This document shows, in pieces, positions 1-9,831 of a stretch of DNA of 64,000 nucleotides (positions are counted from its first letter, which is position 1; each line of letters begins with the position of its first letter). This stretch comes from Stentor coeruleus (taxonomy: Eukaryota > Ciliophora > Heterotrichea > Heterotrichida > Stentoridae), in NCBI GenBank assembly GCA_001970955.1, contig MPUH01000041.1, positions 78,198 to 142,197 of the forward strand, in the 5' to 3' direction. Made by a program: the position numbers and the translations under genes. The notes beneath the pieces are model-generated. The model was given only the letters and a program-made list of their open reading frames with translations. It ran no database searches and was not told the origin of the DNA.

Positions 1-979
1 ATTGTTTAGAGGAATTGAAAATGTTAATTTTTATAAAATATTTTCTGAAATTATAAGTGTGATAAAAAGAGGAGTTAAAATTTTGATAATCTTTTTGTGT
101 ATTACGGTTAAATTTTGTTTTGAATATCAAATTAAAAACAGGAAGAAAATGAAACTTTCCTCTGTTTATAATGTTTAATAGTTATATAATTTTAATAATT
201 CATAAGCTAATTATTTTAATTCGCTTATATACTATCTATCATATTTTCTAAGATTTTCTCTTACTTAAACCACACATAAATTGTAATTTTCAATGAGTTC
301 TCACAGATTCAAGTAAAAATTATCTCTAATCAAACAGTTAAACAGCTAGATTAAATCAATATAGTTTTCTTTGAAATATCTGACAACAAAAGCTACTTGT
401 CCCAATTTTACAAAAGCATTATTATCAATAATTTCAACTACAAAGTTCTTTTAAATGAATTTCTACTACATATACTCCCCTTAAAAGTATTCTTCTATAG
501 CTTCAATATCAAATTTCATTTCCACATCATTTGCTTGATTTTCAAAAAGTTATTTCCACTACTTAGTCTTTATCATCAATGCTATCAAAGCTAAAACTGA
601 ATAAACTAACACAAACCACTGCATACACCATACCCAAGATTATCATTTGAAAATAATTATAATAAATTTAAAATGTCATATTTCAATCAAATGTTATAAT
701 TTTGCATGATTGTTATTTAATCCTACACAAAAACATATGAAAAATATTATATATCTAAGTTAAAAAATCATCCTTCTAACTTTTTAAAGAATTCCACCAC
801 AGTTTTTATNATCATATTTCAATCAAATGTTATAATTTTGCATGATTGTTATTTAATCCTACACAAAAACATATGAAAAACATTATATATCTAAGTTAAA
901 AAATCATCCTTCTAACTTTTTAAAGAATTCCACCACAGTTTTTATTCAATATCTTAACATACTTAGCGTTATTCATATA
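1..979. other. AT-rich spacer at window start
   Basis: I see no supported gene here. The one longer open frame (397-594) opens on TTG rather than ATG and has a low-complexity Phe/Ile/Leu composition. The stretch becomes C-richer towards the UTP15-like start at 980, like other 5' flanks in this window. It contains the duplicated block described at 676-945. Confidence 0.6.
676..945. repeat. 134-bp direct repeat around a single N
   Basis: Positions 676-809 recur at 812-945 with one T/C difference, separated by the N at 810. This is the signature of two contig ends that overlap but were joined without merging, possibly as two haplotypes. No coding sequence is affected. Confidence 0.85.
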
Positions 980-2464
980 ATGGCTAACTACGTGCCTTTA
1001 GAAATTGTGAAGTTTCCTCGCAAGCCGACTATAGAAGCTTCACATTCAAGGCACTGGAAGAACTACAAGAATTCATATCTAAGGCAAGATCATAGTTCAA
1101 TAACAAATTTAGCTGTTTCTGACAATTTTTATGCAGTGACAGCTTCAGCTCGAATAAGGTTTTTCAATTACAACAATCAGAACAAATTCTCATTAACCCG
1201 ATTCCGCAACACAACAATTGGAGGAGTTTTCCGTGAAGATGGGGAGCTTTTTTCAGCTGGAGATATTGAAGGCAGTCTTAATATATTCCAAGTATCGACG
1301 AAAACTCTTTTAAGAAGCTACAGACACCCAAAGCCGAGCTATACTTCGATGTTTTTAGATAAGACTCACTTGGCTAGTGGCTGTGATGATTTTCTTGTCA
1401 GGTATTGGGACTTGTCACAAAAAAGGGAGATCAGCAAATTCGCAGGGCATTCAGATTATGTGCGAGCAGTGGAGAAATATGAGAGTCTGATTATTAGTGG
1501 GGGTATGGATGGAATAATAAAGCTATGGGACGCTAAATCCGGTCTAGTAACTCAATTTGACCATCAAGCCCCAGTATCAGGTCTTATAGTCTGCGGTGAC
1601 AAAATTGTAACAGCAGGCCACGTATCTTACAAGGTATGGGATTGTAAAACCTGGCAGTGTCTTGGAACTTTGACCCCACATAGTAAAAACATAACAAGTT
1701 TAGCTCTAAACAGCCATCAAGACAGACTTATAACCGGATCCTTAGATTGCACAGTAAAAATCCATAACCTCGAAACTTTCATTGTAGATTTCATGATAAA
1801 ATATCCTGAACCAGTCCTCACAGTGAAAATGTCCCCAACAGACTCACATTTAATAGTCGGTATGGCTGATGGGAAACTCTCCGTAAGACAAAACAAAAGT
1901 AAACCAGTCTGTCCAGGGAAAATGGACGCGATAGATGAACTTTATTTGAAACGTTGGGAAGAGTACCATAAATCTATGCCTGAAGAAACAATAAAAAACT
2001 ATAGGTATTTTAATAGAGGGATATACAGCAAACCTGAAAATGATGAATTAGCTATTGATAATGAAAATCGTCGAAAAATCAAAGATTATGATTTGTTATT
2101 AAGGAAATTTCATTATGGAGAAGTTTTAGATTTAGCTTTTGATAGTGAAAGTCCTGATTTAACTATTTCGATTATTCAGGAACTTGCTTTGAGAAATGGA
2201 CTTAAGGATGCTTTAGCAGGAAGAGATGCTGCAACGGTTATTAAGATTGTTTCGTGGCTTGGTAAGAAAATACATAACCCGAAATATACGAGCACGGTAT
2301 TACCTATGGCAACTATGGTTGTTGATATGTATTCTGCACTTACAGGGATTAGTCCTGGGATGACTAGTGCTTTGTTGAAACTCCTTAGGGAAGTAGAAAT
2401 TGAATATGGACAGCAAACTCAAGCTTTGGAAGTTGTAGGAATCATAGACTTTTTACTAGGATAA
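980..2464 (+). CDS. UTP15: UTP15-like WD40 protein (U3 snoRNP / small-subunit processome)
   Basis: UTP15 is a WD-repeat subunit of the t-UTP part of the small-subunit processome. It acts in the nucleolus in pre-18S rRNA transcription and processing. The 494-residue product has WD40 blades over about residues 40-310, with repeat ends such as VRYWDLS, IKLWDAKSG and VKIHNLE. A UTP15 C-terminal helical domain follows at about 375-490, containing FHYGEVLDLAF, ELALRNGLKDALAGRD and ATMVVDMYSAL. That pairing of WD40 with this C-terminal block is specific to UTP15, and the length is close to the roughly 510-520 residues usual for the family. The ATG follows a C-rich AT stretch, the frame is intact and it ends in TAA. 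It lies tail to tail with GSK3, with 54 bp between them. Confidence 0.9.
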   Translation: MANYVPLEIVKFPRKPTIEASHSRHWKNYKNSYLRQDHSSITNLAVSDNFYAVTASARIRFFNYNNQNKFSLTRFRNTTIGGVFREDGELFSAGDIEGSLNIFQVSTKTLLRSYRHPKPSYTSMFLDKTHLASGCDDFLVRYWDLSQKREISKFAGHSDYVRAVEKYESLIISGGMDGIIKLWDAKSGLVTQFDHQAPVSGLIVCGDKIVTAGHVSYKVWDCKTWQCLGTLTPHSKNITSLALNSHQDRLITGSLDCTVKIHNLETFIVDFMIKYPEPVLTVKMSPTDSHLIVGMADGKLSVRQNKSKPVCPGKMDAIDELYLKRWEEYHKSMPEETIKNYRYFNRGIYSKPENDELAIDNENRRKIKDYDLLLRKFHYGEVLDLAFDSESPDLTISIIQELALRNGLKDALAGRDAATVIKIVSWLGKKIHNPKYTSTVLPMATMVVDMYSALTGISPGMTSALLKLLREVEIEYGQQTQALEVVGIIDFLLG

Positions 2465-2518
2465 TATATAAAATTCTAGACTAGATTTCGTCAGGTTAAT
2501 AAAAAACATTACTCTTAG

Positions 2519-3646
2519 CTAAATTTGCACTCCTCTTGGGGTGAGTTGTTGAATTAAGTCCAAAGTTGCATATTCAATCTCTTCATGCGTCCAATTAAAA
2601 AGTGGAGGTAAGCGTTCTCCATTAGGAAGTCGGGTGTTAGGGTCTCTTAGCTGATCAAAAAATGGGTGTAAAAGTGCTTGATAAGCTTTAGGCCTGACTT
2701 GTGGAGAGTACACAAGTAATGAAGATATAAAATCAATTGCATCTTTTGGAGCCCGTGATCCAAATACTTTATTCCAAGGATGCTGTCGTATTTCAGGAAA
2801 GCGAAATTCAGTATAATTTGGGTTCATATCTAATATTTGTTCTCTACTGGGTGTACCTAGAATTTTTATAATTTCAACTAACTGATCAACTGCACTATCA
2901 CCAGGAAATAAAGGTTTACCTAAAAGTATTTCTGCAATAACACAGCCTGCACTCCATATATCAATAGCTGTAGTATAATCTGTAGCTCCAAATATCAACT
3001 CTGGTGCCCTATAGTAACGAGAACATATATACGAAACATTCGGTTCACCTTTAACTAGCCTTTTTGCTGAGCCAAAATCACATAATTTAACCGAATGTAC
3101 TGCAGTATCTACCAAAAGGTTCTGAGGTTTGATATCTCTATGACATACCCCTACTGCATGTATATACCCAAGGCTTCTAATAATCTGATAGCTATACAAC
3201 TTTACTAATAAAGCTGGCATAGTTTGTTTCATTCTTGCATAATGCTTAATAACTCTATATAATCCTTCTGGCATGAATTCCATAACAACATTCAAATACA
3301 GCTCATCAGGTTTTTCTCCTGTTGTATAAAACGCATGGCGTAAACCTACAACATTTGGGTGTCGAAGTTCTTTCATTATTTGTAATTCTCTGTTTTTATA
3401 CCTTTTGTCCTGGAAAACTTTCTTTATAGCAACGGTTTCACCTGTTTCGGCGACTGTTGCTTGATATACTACACCAAATGTCCCATTGCCAATTACTTTG
3501 TCTGCATTGTATGTGAAGTTCCCGGTCTTGCCTCGTGAGTCTTCTAAGTTCAGCCTACCCATTGAGTCTGATATGTCGCCGACTCGTTTTCTTGTAGAAG
3601 CTGACGATACATTGTGAATCGCAGCATTTTTCGCCCTTTCAACCAT
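2519..3646 (-). CDS. GSK3: Glycogen synthase kinase 3 (shaggy-type)
   Basis: This is a cytosolic Ser/Thr kinase of the CMGC group that generally acts on primed substrates. In 375 residues it shows a Gly-rich loop ([11 protein letters not shown], about residue 53), the ATP lysine in [15 protein letters not shown] and DFGSAKRL. The GSK3 activation loop [17 protein letters not shown] carries the conserved activating tyrosine. The CMGC-type tail includes [10 protein letters not shown] and LPPLFNWT. The short N-terminus (about 45 residues) matches other protist GSK3 proteins. The ATG at 3646 is followed by a Ser/Arg-rich leader before the kinase domain. The assignment is secure at family level. 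Which isoform is meant cannot be said, because ciliates usually have several. Confidence 0.95.
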   Translation of the reverse strand: MVERAKNAAIHNVSSASTRKRVGDISDSMGRLNLEDSRGKTGNFTYNADKVIGNGTFGVVYQATVAETGETVAIKKVFQDKRYKNRELQIMKELRHPNVVGLRHAFYTTGEKPDELYLNVVMEFMPEGLYRVIKHYARMKQTMPALLVKLYSYQIIRSLGYIHAVGVCHRDIKPQNLLVDTAVHSVKLCDFGSAKRLVKGEPNVSYICSRYYRAPELIFGATDYTTAIDIWSAGCVIAEILLGKPLFPGDSAVDQLVEIIKILGTPSREQILDMNPNYTEFRFPEIRQHPWNKVFGSRAPKDAIDFISSLLVYSPQVRPKAYQALLHPFFDQLRDPNTRLPNGERLPPLFNWTHEEIEYATLDLIQQLTPRGVQI

Positions 3647-4196
3647 TTATTAACGATTTAAATTTTGCTTGCTATGCATATTTGTCTTGTAAAAAGCATT
3701 TTATGAGTCGTCATAAGAAAAATTTTTGTGTTAGGTTTTTTTTTGGTTTATTGGTTGGGGGTTATTTTGTGTGGATTTTTAACATTTTTTTCGGGTTTTG
3801 GTTGTAGACAGGTTTTTTTCTTAGAGTTTTACTTCGTTGATATGCCGGGATTTTACTTTTTGGGATTGGATTTGAGAAAATTGCTTTTGAGACTTGGGTT
3901 TTTGAGTTTGATTCTGATTTTAGGTATTTTTTTTGGAGGATTATGATTTTTTTATTTGGATTTCTAGATGGGGTTTTTGCGATTTTTTCAATATTTTTGA
4001 TGTGTAGATTTATTTGCTTTAATATGTGATTTGGCAATTATGAGAAATTTAGATTGTGGGTAGAGGTATTTTATTTGCGAAACTTTAGTTTTGGATAAAG
4101 TTTGTTTAGGATTTGTGATATTAGTAGAAGTTTACTAATTATTGAAATTAGTATATTTTTAAAGAAAATTATGTTGAAGATTTATGTGAAGAATAA
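3647..4196. other. Spacer; 5' flank of GSK3, G/T-rich on + strand
   Basis: The stretch 3720-4040 is strongly G/T-rich on the plus strand, so C/A-rich in the sense of GSK3. An open frame on the minus strand (3762-4037) has no ATG near its beginning; it opens on TTG directly after a TAA. I read it as a compositional by-product of the C-rich 5' flank, not a gene. Confidence 0.5.
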
Positions 4197-5651
4197 TTAA
4201 TTTTTATTTCCTCTAGACTTCACTTCTCTATTCTCGAAAACAGCATCATCATCCTCTATAGCCAAATTTCCCATCCGCACTCTAATAATTTTCGACAATG
4301 CATCTTCAGTGCTCATTTTCTCCACAATTTCTTCTGTCTTCATTTGATTAAAAGCATTGAAATTCTCAAAAGCCTGTTTAGCTTCTTCTGGACTTGATTT
4401 AACAGTTTCTGCAAGTTGTCCAAGATTCAATTGTATCACATTAAAAACATCTGGAAGATTATTTTTCGCTTCATATGCTTTGCTTCCTGAATGTAAATCA
4501 AGATTATTCGGGATATTCATTGTCGCCATCATTTTTTGTGTCCAATTCAATAACTGATCATATAATTTTATAGTACTTTTAAGCTTGTCTTTAACATTCT
4601 CATAATTCTTATGATTCTGCACAACTTTTTTTTCTAAAATGTTGATAACCATTAATGTTTCCTTTTCTTTAGGATCTTCAAATTGTAGGGATAAAAGCAT
4701 ATCTTTAGCTGATTTGTTTTCTTTTCTTAAAAAATTTAGCTTTTTTTCAGCATCACTTACTGCTTGTAAGAGCATAAAATAGTTTTGTTCCCTAGTTAGA
4801 AATTTCTCAACTATTTCATTTACGTCGCTAAGCCCGGTGGCTGATTTTATTTTAGAAAATGCTCTTTCGACATCAATAGCTTTTTTCATTTCAGAAGTAA
4901 GCTTTTTACTTAGAAAATTTAGCCACATTTTACACAAAAGCAGTTTCTCCCTTAGTTTAACCTCAGGCGAATCTTTATCATCATTAGCTGCAGCTTCAGC
5001 GATTTCCATCTGCCTTTTCTGTCTATCCTCTCTTCTTGCAGCAACATCTTCCCTTGATTTAAGTTCTTTTTCTAAATTGATAACATATTCATCTTTCTTT
5101 CTTTTAGACTGAGAATATGTTTTCTTTATATCCATTAGCATCATTTTTGATTGAAAATTAGCTTCTTTGCTTTGTTGAGATTTCTTAACTTCTGTATTTA
5201 AAACAAATCTTGTTGATTTTAATGATGATTGGATTGTATTAGCTTTAATTTCCATAGCAATTTTATCTTTTTTCATACGATCTAGCATATACAAACATGA
5301 TCTATAGTCACTGATTTCTTGTTTATGTTGTTTTTTAGTGATTTCTAAGGATTCTTTTGTAGTTTGGATTTTTGATTCGATTACTGAACTGTTTTCTTCA
5401 GAGTCTTGAGACATGAAAAGAGCTTTTTCATAGTCTTTTTTAAGTCTTTCGAGAATAACTTTTTTCTTAAGGTTTTCTTGTTTGATTTTATCGTGTCTTT
5501 TACGAATGAGATTTAAATAAGCCGCTATTTCTTGTGTTTCGTCATCTTTGTCATTCACGTCAATTTGCTGGTCGTCGAAACTTTGCGAGTTTGGTTTAGA
5601 GTCATGTCTTCGGCTTAGACCTGGGGTTATTGATCTTCTTATTCCGTACAT
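4197..5651 (-). CDS. Outer dynein arm docking complex coiled-coil protein (ODAD1/CCDC63-like)
   Basis: The 484-residue protein is almost entirely coiled coil after a basic, Arg/Ser-rich leader (MYGIRRSITPGLSRR). A conserved segment at about residues 265-310 contains SATGLSDVNEIVEKFLTRE followed by an LxxAVSDAEKKLNFLRKE stretch. This resembles the ATG-D-x-x-E-I/V-V-x-x-F block found in Chlamydomonas DC1 and in CCDC63/CCDC114 (ODAD1), which anchor outer dynein arms to doublet microtubules. The predicted place is therefore the axoneme; Stentor-like cells have very many cilia. The family call rests on this block plus the overall architecture, since coiled coils alone are not diagnostic. It starts head to head with the Aurora-like kinase, only 75 bp apart. 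Confidence 0.65.
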   Translation of the reverse strand: MYGIRRSITPGLSRRHDSKPNSQSFDDQQIDVNDKDDETQEIAAYLNLIRKRHDKIKQENLKKKVILERLKKDYEKALFMSQDSEENSSVIESKIQTTKESLEITKKQHKQEISDYRSCLYMLDRMKKDKIAMEIKANTIQSSLKSTRFVLNTEVKKSQQSKEANFQSKMMLMDIKKTYSQSKRKKDEYVINLEKELKSREDVAARREDRQKRQMEIAEAAANDDKDSPEVKLREKLLLCKMWLNFLSKKLTSEMKKAIDVERAFSKIKSATGLSDVNEIVEKFLTREQNYFMLLQAVSDAEKKLNFLRKENKSAKDMLLSLQFEDPKEKETLMVINILEKKVVQNHKNYENVKDKLKSTIKLYDQLLNWTQKMMATMNIPNNLDLHSGSKAYEAKNNLPDVFNVIQLNLGQLAETVKSSPEEAKQAFENFNAFNQMKTEEIVEKMSTEDALSKIIRVRMGNLAIEDDDAVFENREVKSRGNKN

Positions 5652-5726
5652 TTGGAGTTATGAAATTAATATGGTAATGTTTGTAAGAAAATATATATAC
5701 AGGATTATAGTTTTATATATCAAAAA
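5652..5726. promoter_or_regulatory. 75-bp divergent promoter region
   Basis: Two ATG starts face away from each other here, the docking-complex gene (minus) and the Aurora-like kinase (plus). Both promoters and both 5' UTRs must fit within 75 AT-rich bases or overlap the other gene's start. No specific motif is evident beyond TATATA-like runs near 5690 and 5715. Confidence 0.5.
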
Positions 5727-7388
5727 ATGGATTTGCCAAAGAAAAGGCTTTTATTTCTTTCCCCAAGTGTAGCATCAGGGAAAGAGCAAGAATGTGTAGT
5801 AGATGACTTTGAAAGTATCTCTAATAGGGCAATAGGTGAAGGAGCATTCGGTGAAGTCTTCAAAGTACGACATATCTCTACAGGCAATCTCTACGCAATC
5901 AAAATGATCTCAAAGCAAAAAATCATGGCTAAAAACATGTTGGCTCAACTACGTCGTGAGCTTAGAATCATGTACAGTCTAGACCATCCATACATAATCA
6001 AACTTTACAATCATTTTGAGGACGATAAGAACTTTTTTCTCATAATGCAACTAGCTGATGGTGGATCTTTATTTAACAAACTAGTCAAAATTCATAATTT
6101 TGATGAAAGGTCAACTGCCCAATATATGAGAGAAATCGCTTTAGCAGTTCAATATTTACATACAAGAGATCCAGCTATAATCCATAGAGATATAAAACCT
6201 GAAAATATATTTTTAGACAAAGATGGAAGGGTAAAATTAGGGGATTTTGGCTGGTCAAGTTTTAGTGATAATGTAAGATCTACGTATTGTGGGACTTTAG
6301 AATATTTAGCTCCTGAGATGATTGATAGGAGAGGACATGATACAAGATTAGATTTATGGAACCTTGGAGTGTTGCTTTTTGAACTCTTGGTTGGTAGAGC
6401 ACCTTTTCAGTCTAATAATCAGGAGGAGTTGTTTAGTAAAATTAAAAGCTTGAAAGTTGGCTTTCCGAAAAACTTCCCTGATGGAGCGAAAAGCTTGGTT
6501 AAAGGATTGCTTAAGGCAAATCCAGATGAGAGGATTACGATTGTTGAACTTCTTCAACACCCTTGGATAACTCAGCACCCACCATTAAGACTTACCTGTG
6601 AACTCCAGACCAAAATCGAAGCTATCCCCGAAGACCTCAACATCCCCGAAAGCCAATACAAAGTTATATCAAAAGCTGACAATACACAACAGATTCTAGA
6701 ACAAGAAAAACTTATCTCTATGCAACTAAGAACTAAAATAAAAAAATTTGAAAATGACATACACGTTCTTGAAGGTACAATGAAAAAACTCCAAGAAAAA
6801 CAGGACAAACTTTCAACAGAAAGCATGTATTTACAATCAATAATCACAAATCTTAATATCGAAGTTTTAAGTAACACTTTATTTGATAGTGAGAACTCAA
6901 GTCTAAGTGAAATGCAAGAAGATCTAGATAATAAAATAGTAAAACTCCAAGTCAGCATGAGGAAAATCGATTTTGAAATGCGAATCAAACTTAAAGAAGC
7001 AAATGAAAAACGCAAAATTTTACTAGCAAAAGATATAAAACATGCAGTAATAGAAAATACATTTTTAGGATTGAGGTCGTATTCTAAAGAGTTTAAGTGG
7101 CTTCAGAATTTAAGCAGGTCTTTGTTTTATTTACAGGAGTTCAAGAAAATTATTGAACTTATTTATGTAGATACTCCTGATCAATTAGTTCATTCGTATA
7201 TAGATGAGTTAAGAAATCATTATGATAATAAGCCAGAACTGCAGCATACAGTAGAAGAAATACAGGATTTAATATTAGAAAAGTCTTACTCGATAGAAGA
7301 GCTTGAGGAGAAAGTACAAGAGCTTAAAAAAATCTCAGTATTAAAAAACGAAGTCTATGCCAAAATCTTACCGAAAAAACTCAAGTAG
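5727..7388 (+). CDS. Aurora-like Ser/Thr kinase with long C-terminal coiled coil
   Basis: The kinase domain spans about residues 30-280: GEGAFGEVFKV, the ATP lysine in YAIKMISKQ, HRDIKPENIFLD, DFGWSSFSD and the activation segment RSTYCGTLEYLAPEMID. DFGWS together with this activation segment is the Aurora signature. Canonical Aurora has LPPEM where this protein has LAPEM, so it may be a diverged member. Residues about 315-553 are a helical, charged, coiled-coil-like extension that canonical Aurora kinases lack. Aurora kinases act on centrosomes/basal bodies, spindles and cilium resorption; the role here is inference. The ATG lies 75 bp from the divergent docking-complex gene. The frame is intact and ends in TAG. 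Confidence 0.8.
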   Translation: MDLPKKRLLFLSPSVASGKEQECVVDDFESISNRAIGEGAFGEVFKVRHISTGNLYAIKMISKQKIMAKNMLAQLRRELRIMYSLDHPYIIKLYNHFEDDKNFFLIMQLADGGSLFNKLVKIHNFDERSTAQYMREIALAVQYLHTRDPAIIHRDIKPENIFLDKDGRVKLGDFGWSSFSDNVRSTYCGTLEYLAPEMIDRRGHDTRLDLWNLGVLLFELLVGRAPFQSNNQEELFSKIKSLKVGFPKNFPDGAKSLVKGLLKANPDERITIVELLQHPWITQHPPLRLTCELQTKIEAIPEDLNIPESQYKVISKADNTQQILEQEKLISMQLRTKIKKFENDIHVLEGTMKKLQEKQDKLSTESMYLQSIITNLNIEVLSNTLFDSENSSLSEMQEDLDNKIVKLQVSMRKIDFEMRIKLKEANEKRKILLAKDIKHAVIENTFLGLRSYSKEFKWLQNLSRSLFYLQEFKKIIELIYVDTPDQLVHSYIDELRNHYDNKPELQHTVEEIQDLILEKSYSIEELEEKVQELKKISVLKNEVYAKILPKKLK

Positions 7389-7486
7389 TTTTTTCATAGA
7401 CTGATCTTTTTTTCTTAGATATTCTTCATATAAACTTTTGAATTTAAGTGTATCCATTAGTTTAGCCATATAGCGGCCTGAAATAA

Positions 7487-8233
7487 ATGGGAAAACTCGA
7501 CAACATTGGAGGCCTTTCAAAAGAGGAACTACTACTTCTCAGCCGAATGGCCGAGCAATGTGAAAGGTATGATGAAATGATAGACTTTGTACGTCACTTC
7601 ATATCCAAATGCACCTCCGAGTTCACCGACGAAGAAAGGAACATCTTATCTGTAGCTTTCAAAAACGTAGTAGGCAATAGAAGAACCGCATGGAGAGTAT
7701 TAAACTCAATAGAACAAAAAGAATCACGTAGAGGTAACGAAGAAAACAAATCAAGAGCTGCAAATTATAAGGAAAAAGTTGAAGCAGAATTAAGGAGCTT
7801 TTGTAGAGAAATCTTAAGAATAATCGACAATGATCTATTAACAAAGACCACAAGTGATGAAGGGAAAGTGTTTTTTATTAAGATGAAAGGAGATTATTAT
7901 AGATATATTTGCGAATTTGCTCAAGGACAGTATAAGGATGAAAGCTCGAAAAATGCTCAAGAAAGCTATCAACAAGCTTTGAATGTTGCAGAAGGTTCTT
8001 TAGATAGCACACATCCTAGTAGGATTGGACTGGCGCTGAATTATTCTGTGTTTAATTATGAGATTTTGAACCAGCATGCTGAAGCTATTAAAATTGCCCA
8101 GAAAGCTTTTGATGAGGGAATACAGAATTTAGAAAACCTTACTGATGAGCAGGCTTATAAGGAGTCAACTATGATATTGCAACTTATTAGGGATAATATA
8201 TCGTTGTGGACTTCGGAAGCAGAGGAGAATTAA
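7487..8233 (+). CDS. 14-3-3 protein
   Basis: This is a dimeric phosphoserine/phosphothreonine-binding adaptor of the cytosol. The 248-residue length is exactly typical. Signature 1 is seen as RNILSVAFKNVVGNRR (about residue 46), and the C-terminal signature as NYSVFNYEILNQHAEAIKIA. A phosphopeptide-pocket Lys lies in helix 3 (FKNVVGNRRTAWR), with the Arg/Tyr pair in GDYYRYICEF. It ends with the usual acidic tail (SEAEEN). It sits 98 bp downstream of the Aurora-like kinase on the same strand. Kinase products in the window are plausible partners only in a general sense. Confidence 0.97.
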   Translation: MGKLDNIGGLSKEELLLLSRMAEQCERYDEMIDFVRHFISKCTSEFTDEERNILSVAFKNVVGNRRTAWRVLNSIEQKESRRGNEENKSRAANYKEKVEAELRSFCREILRIIDNDLLTKTTSDEGKVFFIKMKGDYYRYICEFAQGQYKDESSKNAQESYQQALNVAEGSLDSTHPSRIGLALNYSVFNYEILNQHAEAIKIAQKAFDEGIQNLENLTDEQAYKESTMILQLIRDNISLWTSEAEEN

Positions 8234-8666
8234 TAGGTTAGGATTTTACTTTAAGTGGTTTTTTAAAGGAAATGAGATAGAAAGGATGGGTGAAGGCTTT
8301 TTATAGGGTTTTAATTTTTAAGGAAGGGAGGTTTTGATGTTGTTTAGTGGAAGAAATAGTTTTTATATGCTGAAAAGTGCCTGATAAGTTTTGAAGGATT
8401 TGATAAGAAAATGGAAGAGATTTATTCTTGCTCTAAACATCCAATAACTCACAAAATATAGCTTTAAATAGTTGGATTCATGTTATATATCCTATAACTA
8501 TTTTCATCTTAAAAAACTTCAACCATTTATTTTATTATCAAAGCAACAAATAAAAATTATACTTCTTTTGCAGTCTTAATTCTTACTTAAACCTTATTAA
8601 AAAAAACTATCATCAATTTATCTCCTGAATATTATAATATCCTTAACCTTATAATATTCTAGCAAA
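8234..8666. other. Spacer with G-rich then C-rich halves
   Basis: The first part (8234-8430) is G-rich on the plus strand, as seen after other plus-strand genes. The second part (8431-8666) is C-rich, as seen before plus-strand genes. I find no open frame worth reporting. Confidence 0.5.
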
Positions 8667-9461
8667 ATGAACGAATCTCAACGTTTTTCTCGTTACTCAC
8701 CCTTATCTAAAAACTCAAAATCCATCCCTCCATATCTACTCGAATTCCCAAGCACATCCAAAGCTATTCAAAAGCAAATTTCCCGAAGTGTCGATTACCC
8801 AGTGCATAATTTTAACGTCTTTAAAAACAAAAACACTAAAAAACCCTTCAAAAAATTCACAGGTTTATTTTTTTCATCAAAATCCCCTAACAGACCTACA
8901 AAAAACCTATCAGAAATCCCAAATCAAGTTCAAGACCCTCAATCTTCAAGTGAATATTATGTTATCTTCCGTACAACAGGACCTTTTTTTGATATGAATT
9001 CAAAACCAAAAGCTAAAAGTGAAATAAAAAATCAAGGTCTTGGAATTGGTACAGCCCAACCAAACAGTGTGATTTATACAAAATTTTCCCCTTTGCCTAG
9101 TGAACGAGAAATGAAAAATCCTGATAAAATTGGCCCAGGAAGTTATAGTCCTATTTTAGTTTCAAATGGGCCTAAATGGGGATTTGGAGCTTCAAAAAGA
9201 ATTGAAATTGATGCTTCTGAGTCTCCTGGACCAGGCACTTATACTGTGCCTAGTTATTTGTCGAAAAAAGCATTTTCGATATCACCGAGAAGGAAGAATA
9301 AAGAACCTTCGCAAACACCTGGCCCTGGAGCTTATTATAAACACTCTGTAGGTAAAGCTATGAAAAGTTCTTTAAGGCCACGCATTGAGCACCGAGGCCA
9401 AGATTTAAATTTTAATATTGAACATTCTAATCTTTCTTTGAACCTGAGCACAGCAGCGTAA
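8667..9461 (+). CDS. PG-rich (SHIPPO/ODF3-type) axonemal repeat protein
   Basis: The 264-residue basic, Pro/Ser-rich protein carries sperm-tail PG-rich repeats in its C-terminal half: KIGPGSYSP (about 154), ESPGPGTYTVP (about 188) and QTPGPGAYYK (about 216). The spacing of about 30 residues is typical. Proteins with this repeat (ODF3/CIMAP, STPG families) associate with axonemal or cytoskeletal microtubules, several inside doublets. The N-terminal 130 residues are low-complexity and basic with no recognisable domain. A sentence such as YVIFRTTGPFFDM (about residue 97) may be a degenerate further repeat. Microtubule association is inferred from the repeat. Confidence 0.75.
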   Translation: MNESQRFSRYSPLSKNSKSIPPYLLEFPSTSKAIQKQISRSVDYPVHNFNVFKNKNTKKPFKKFTGLFFSSKSPNRPTKNLSEIPNQVQDPQSSSEYYVIFRTTGPFFDMNSKPKAKSEIKNQGLGIGTAQPNSVIYTKFSPLPSEREMKNPDKIGPGSYSPILVSNGPKWGFGASKRIEIDASESPGPGTYTVPSYLSKKAFSISPRRKNKEPSQTPGPGAYYKHSVGKAMKSSLRPRIEHRGQDLNFNIEHSNLSLNLSTAA

Positions 9462-9831
9462 TTATTATTCAGCAAATATAAACCAGCTTTAAGCTCTTTT
9501 ACAGGCCAAAAAAAGTTCTATATTCCAAACAGTTAAAAACCTGAAAAAAAATTATAATCCCAAATTTACTTAATTAAATTCTCGATTTTTAGCTTTTTTA
9601 TAACAAATATTCTATTAAACCTAGCAAAATCATTAATAATAAAATAGATTTTAATAATCTTAAAGGTTATATTCTTCCAATATCATAAAAAATATGAGTT
9701 TTAAAGTTTGAATTCTTATTTTATACAGGATTTTTCATAAGTTTATACGGCAAACTCACAAATATTTATATGAAAAATTAATTAATTATATGCTTTATAT
9801 GCATAATTTTTATATCTTTGTATAATGTTAT
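9462..9831. other. AT-rich spacer
   Basis: This AT-rich stretch separates two plus-strand genes. I see no open frame, RNA gene or repeat. Confidence 0.5.

Noticed and set aside
3762-4037. 91-codon minus-strand open frame between GSK3 and the docking-complex gene
   Set aside because: It opens on TTG right after a TAA, has no early ATG, and lies in the C-rich 5' flank of GSK3 where stops are rare by composition.
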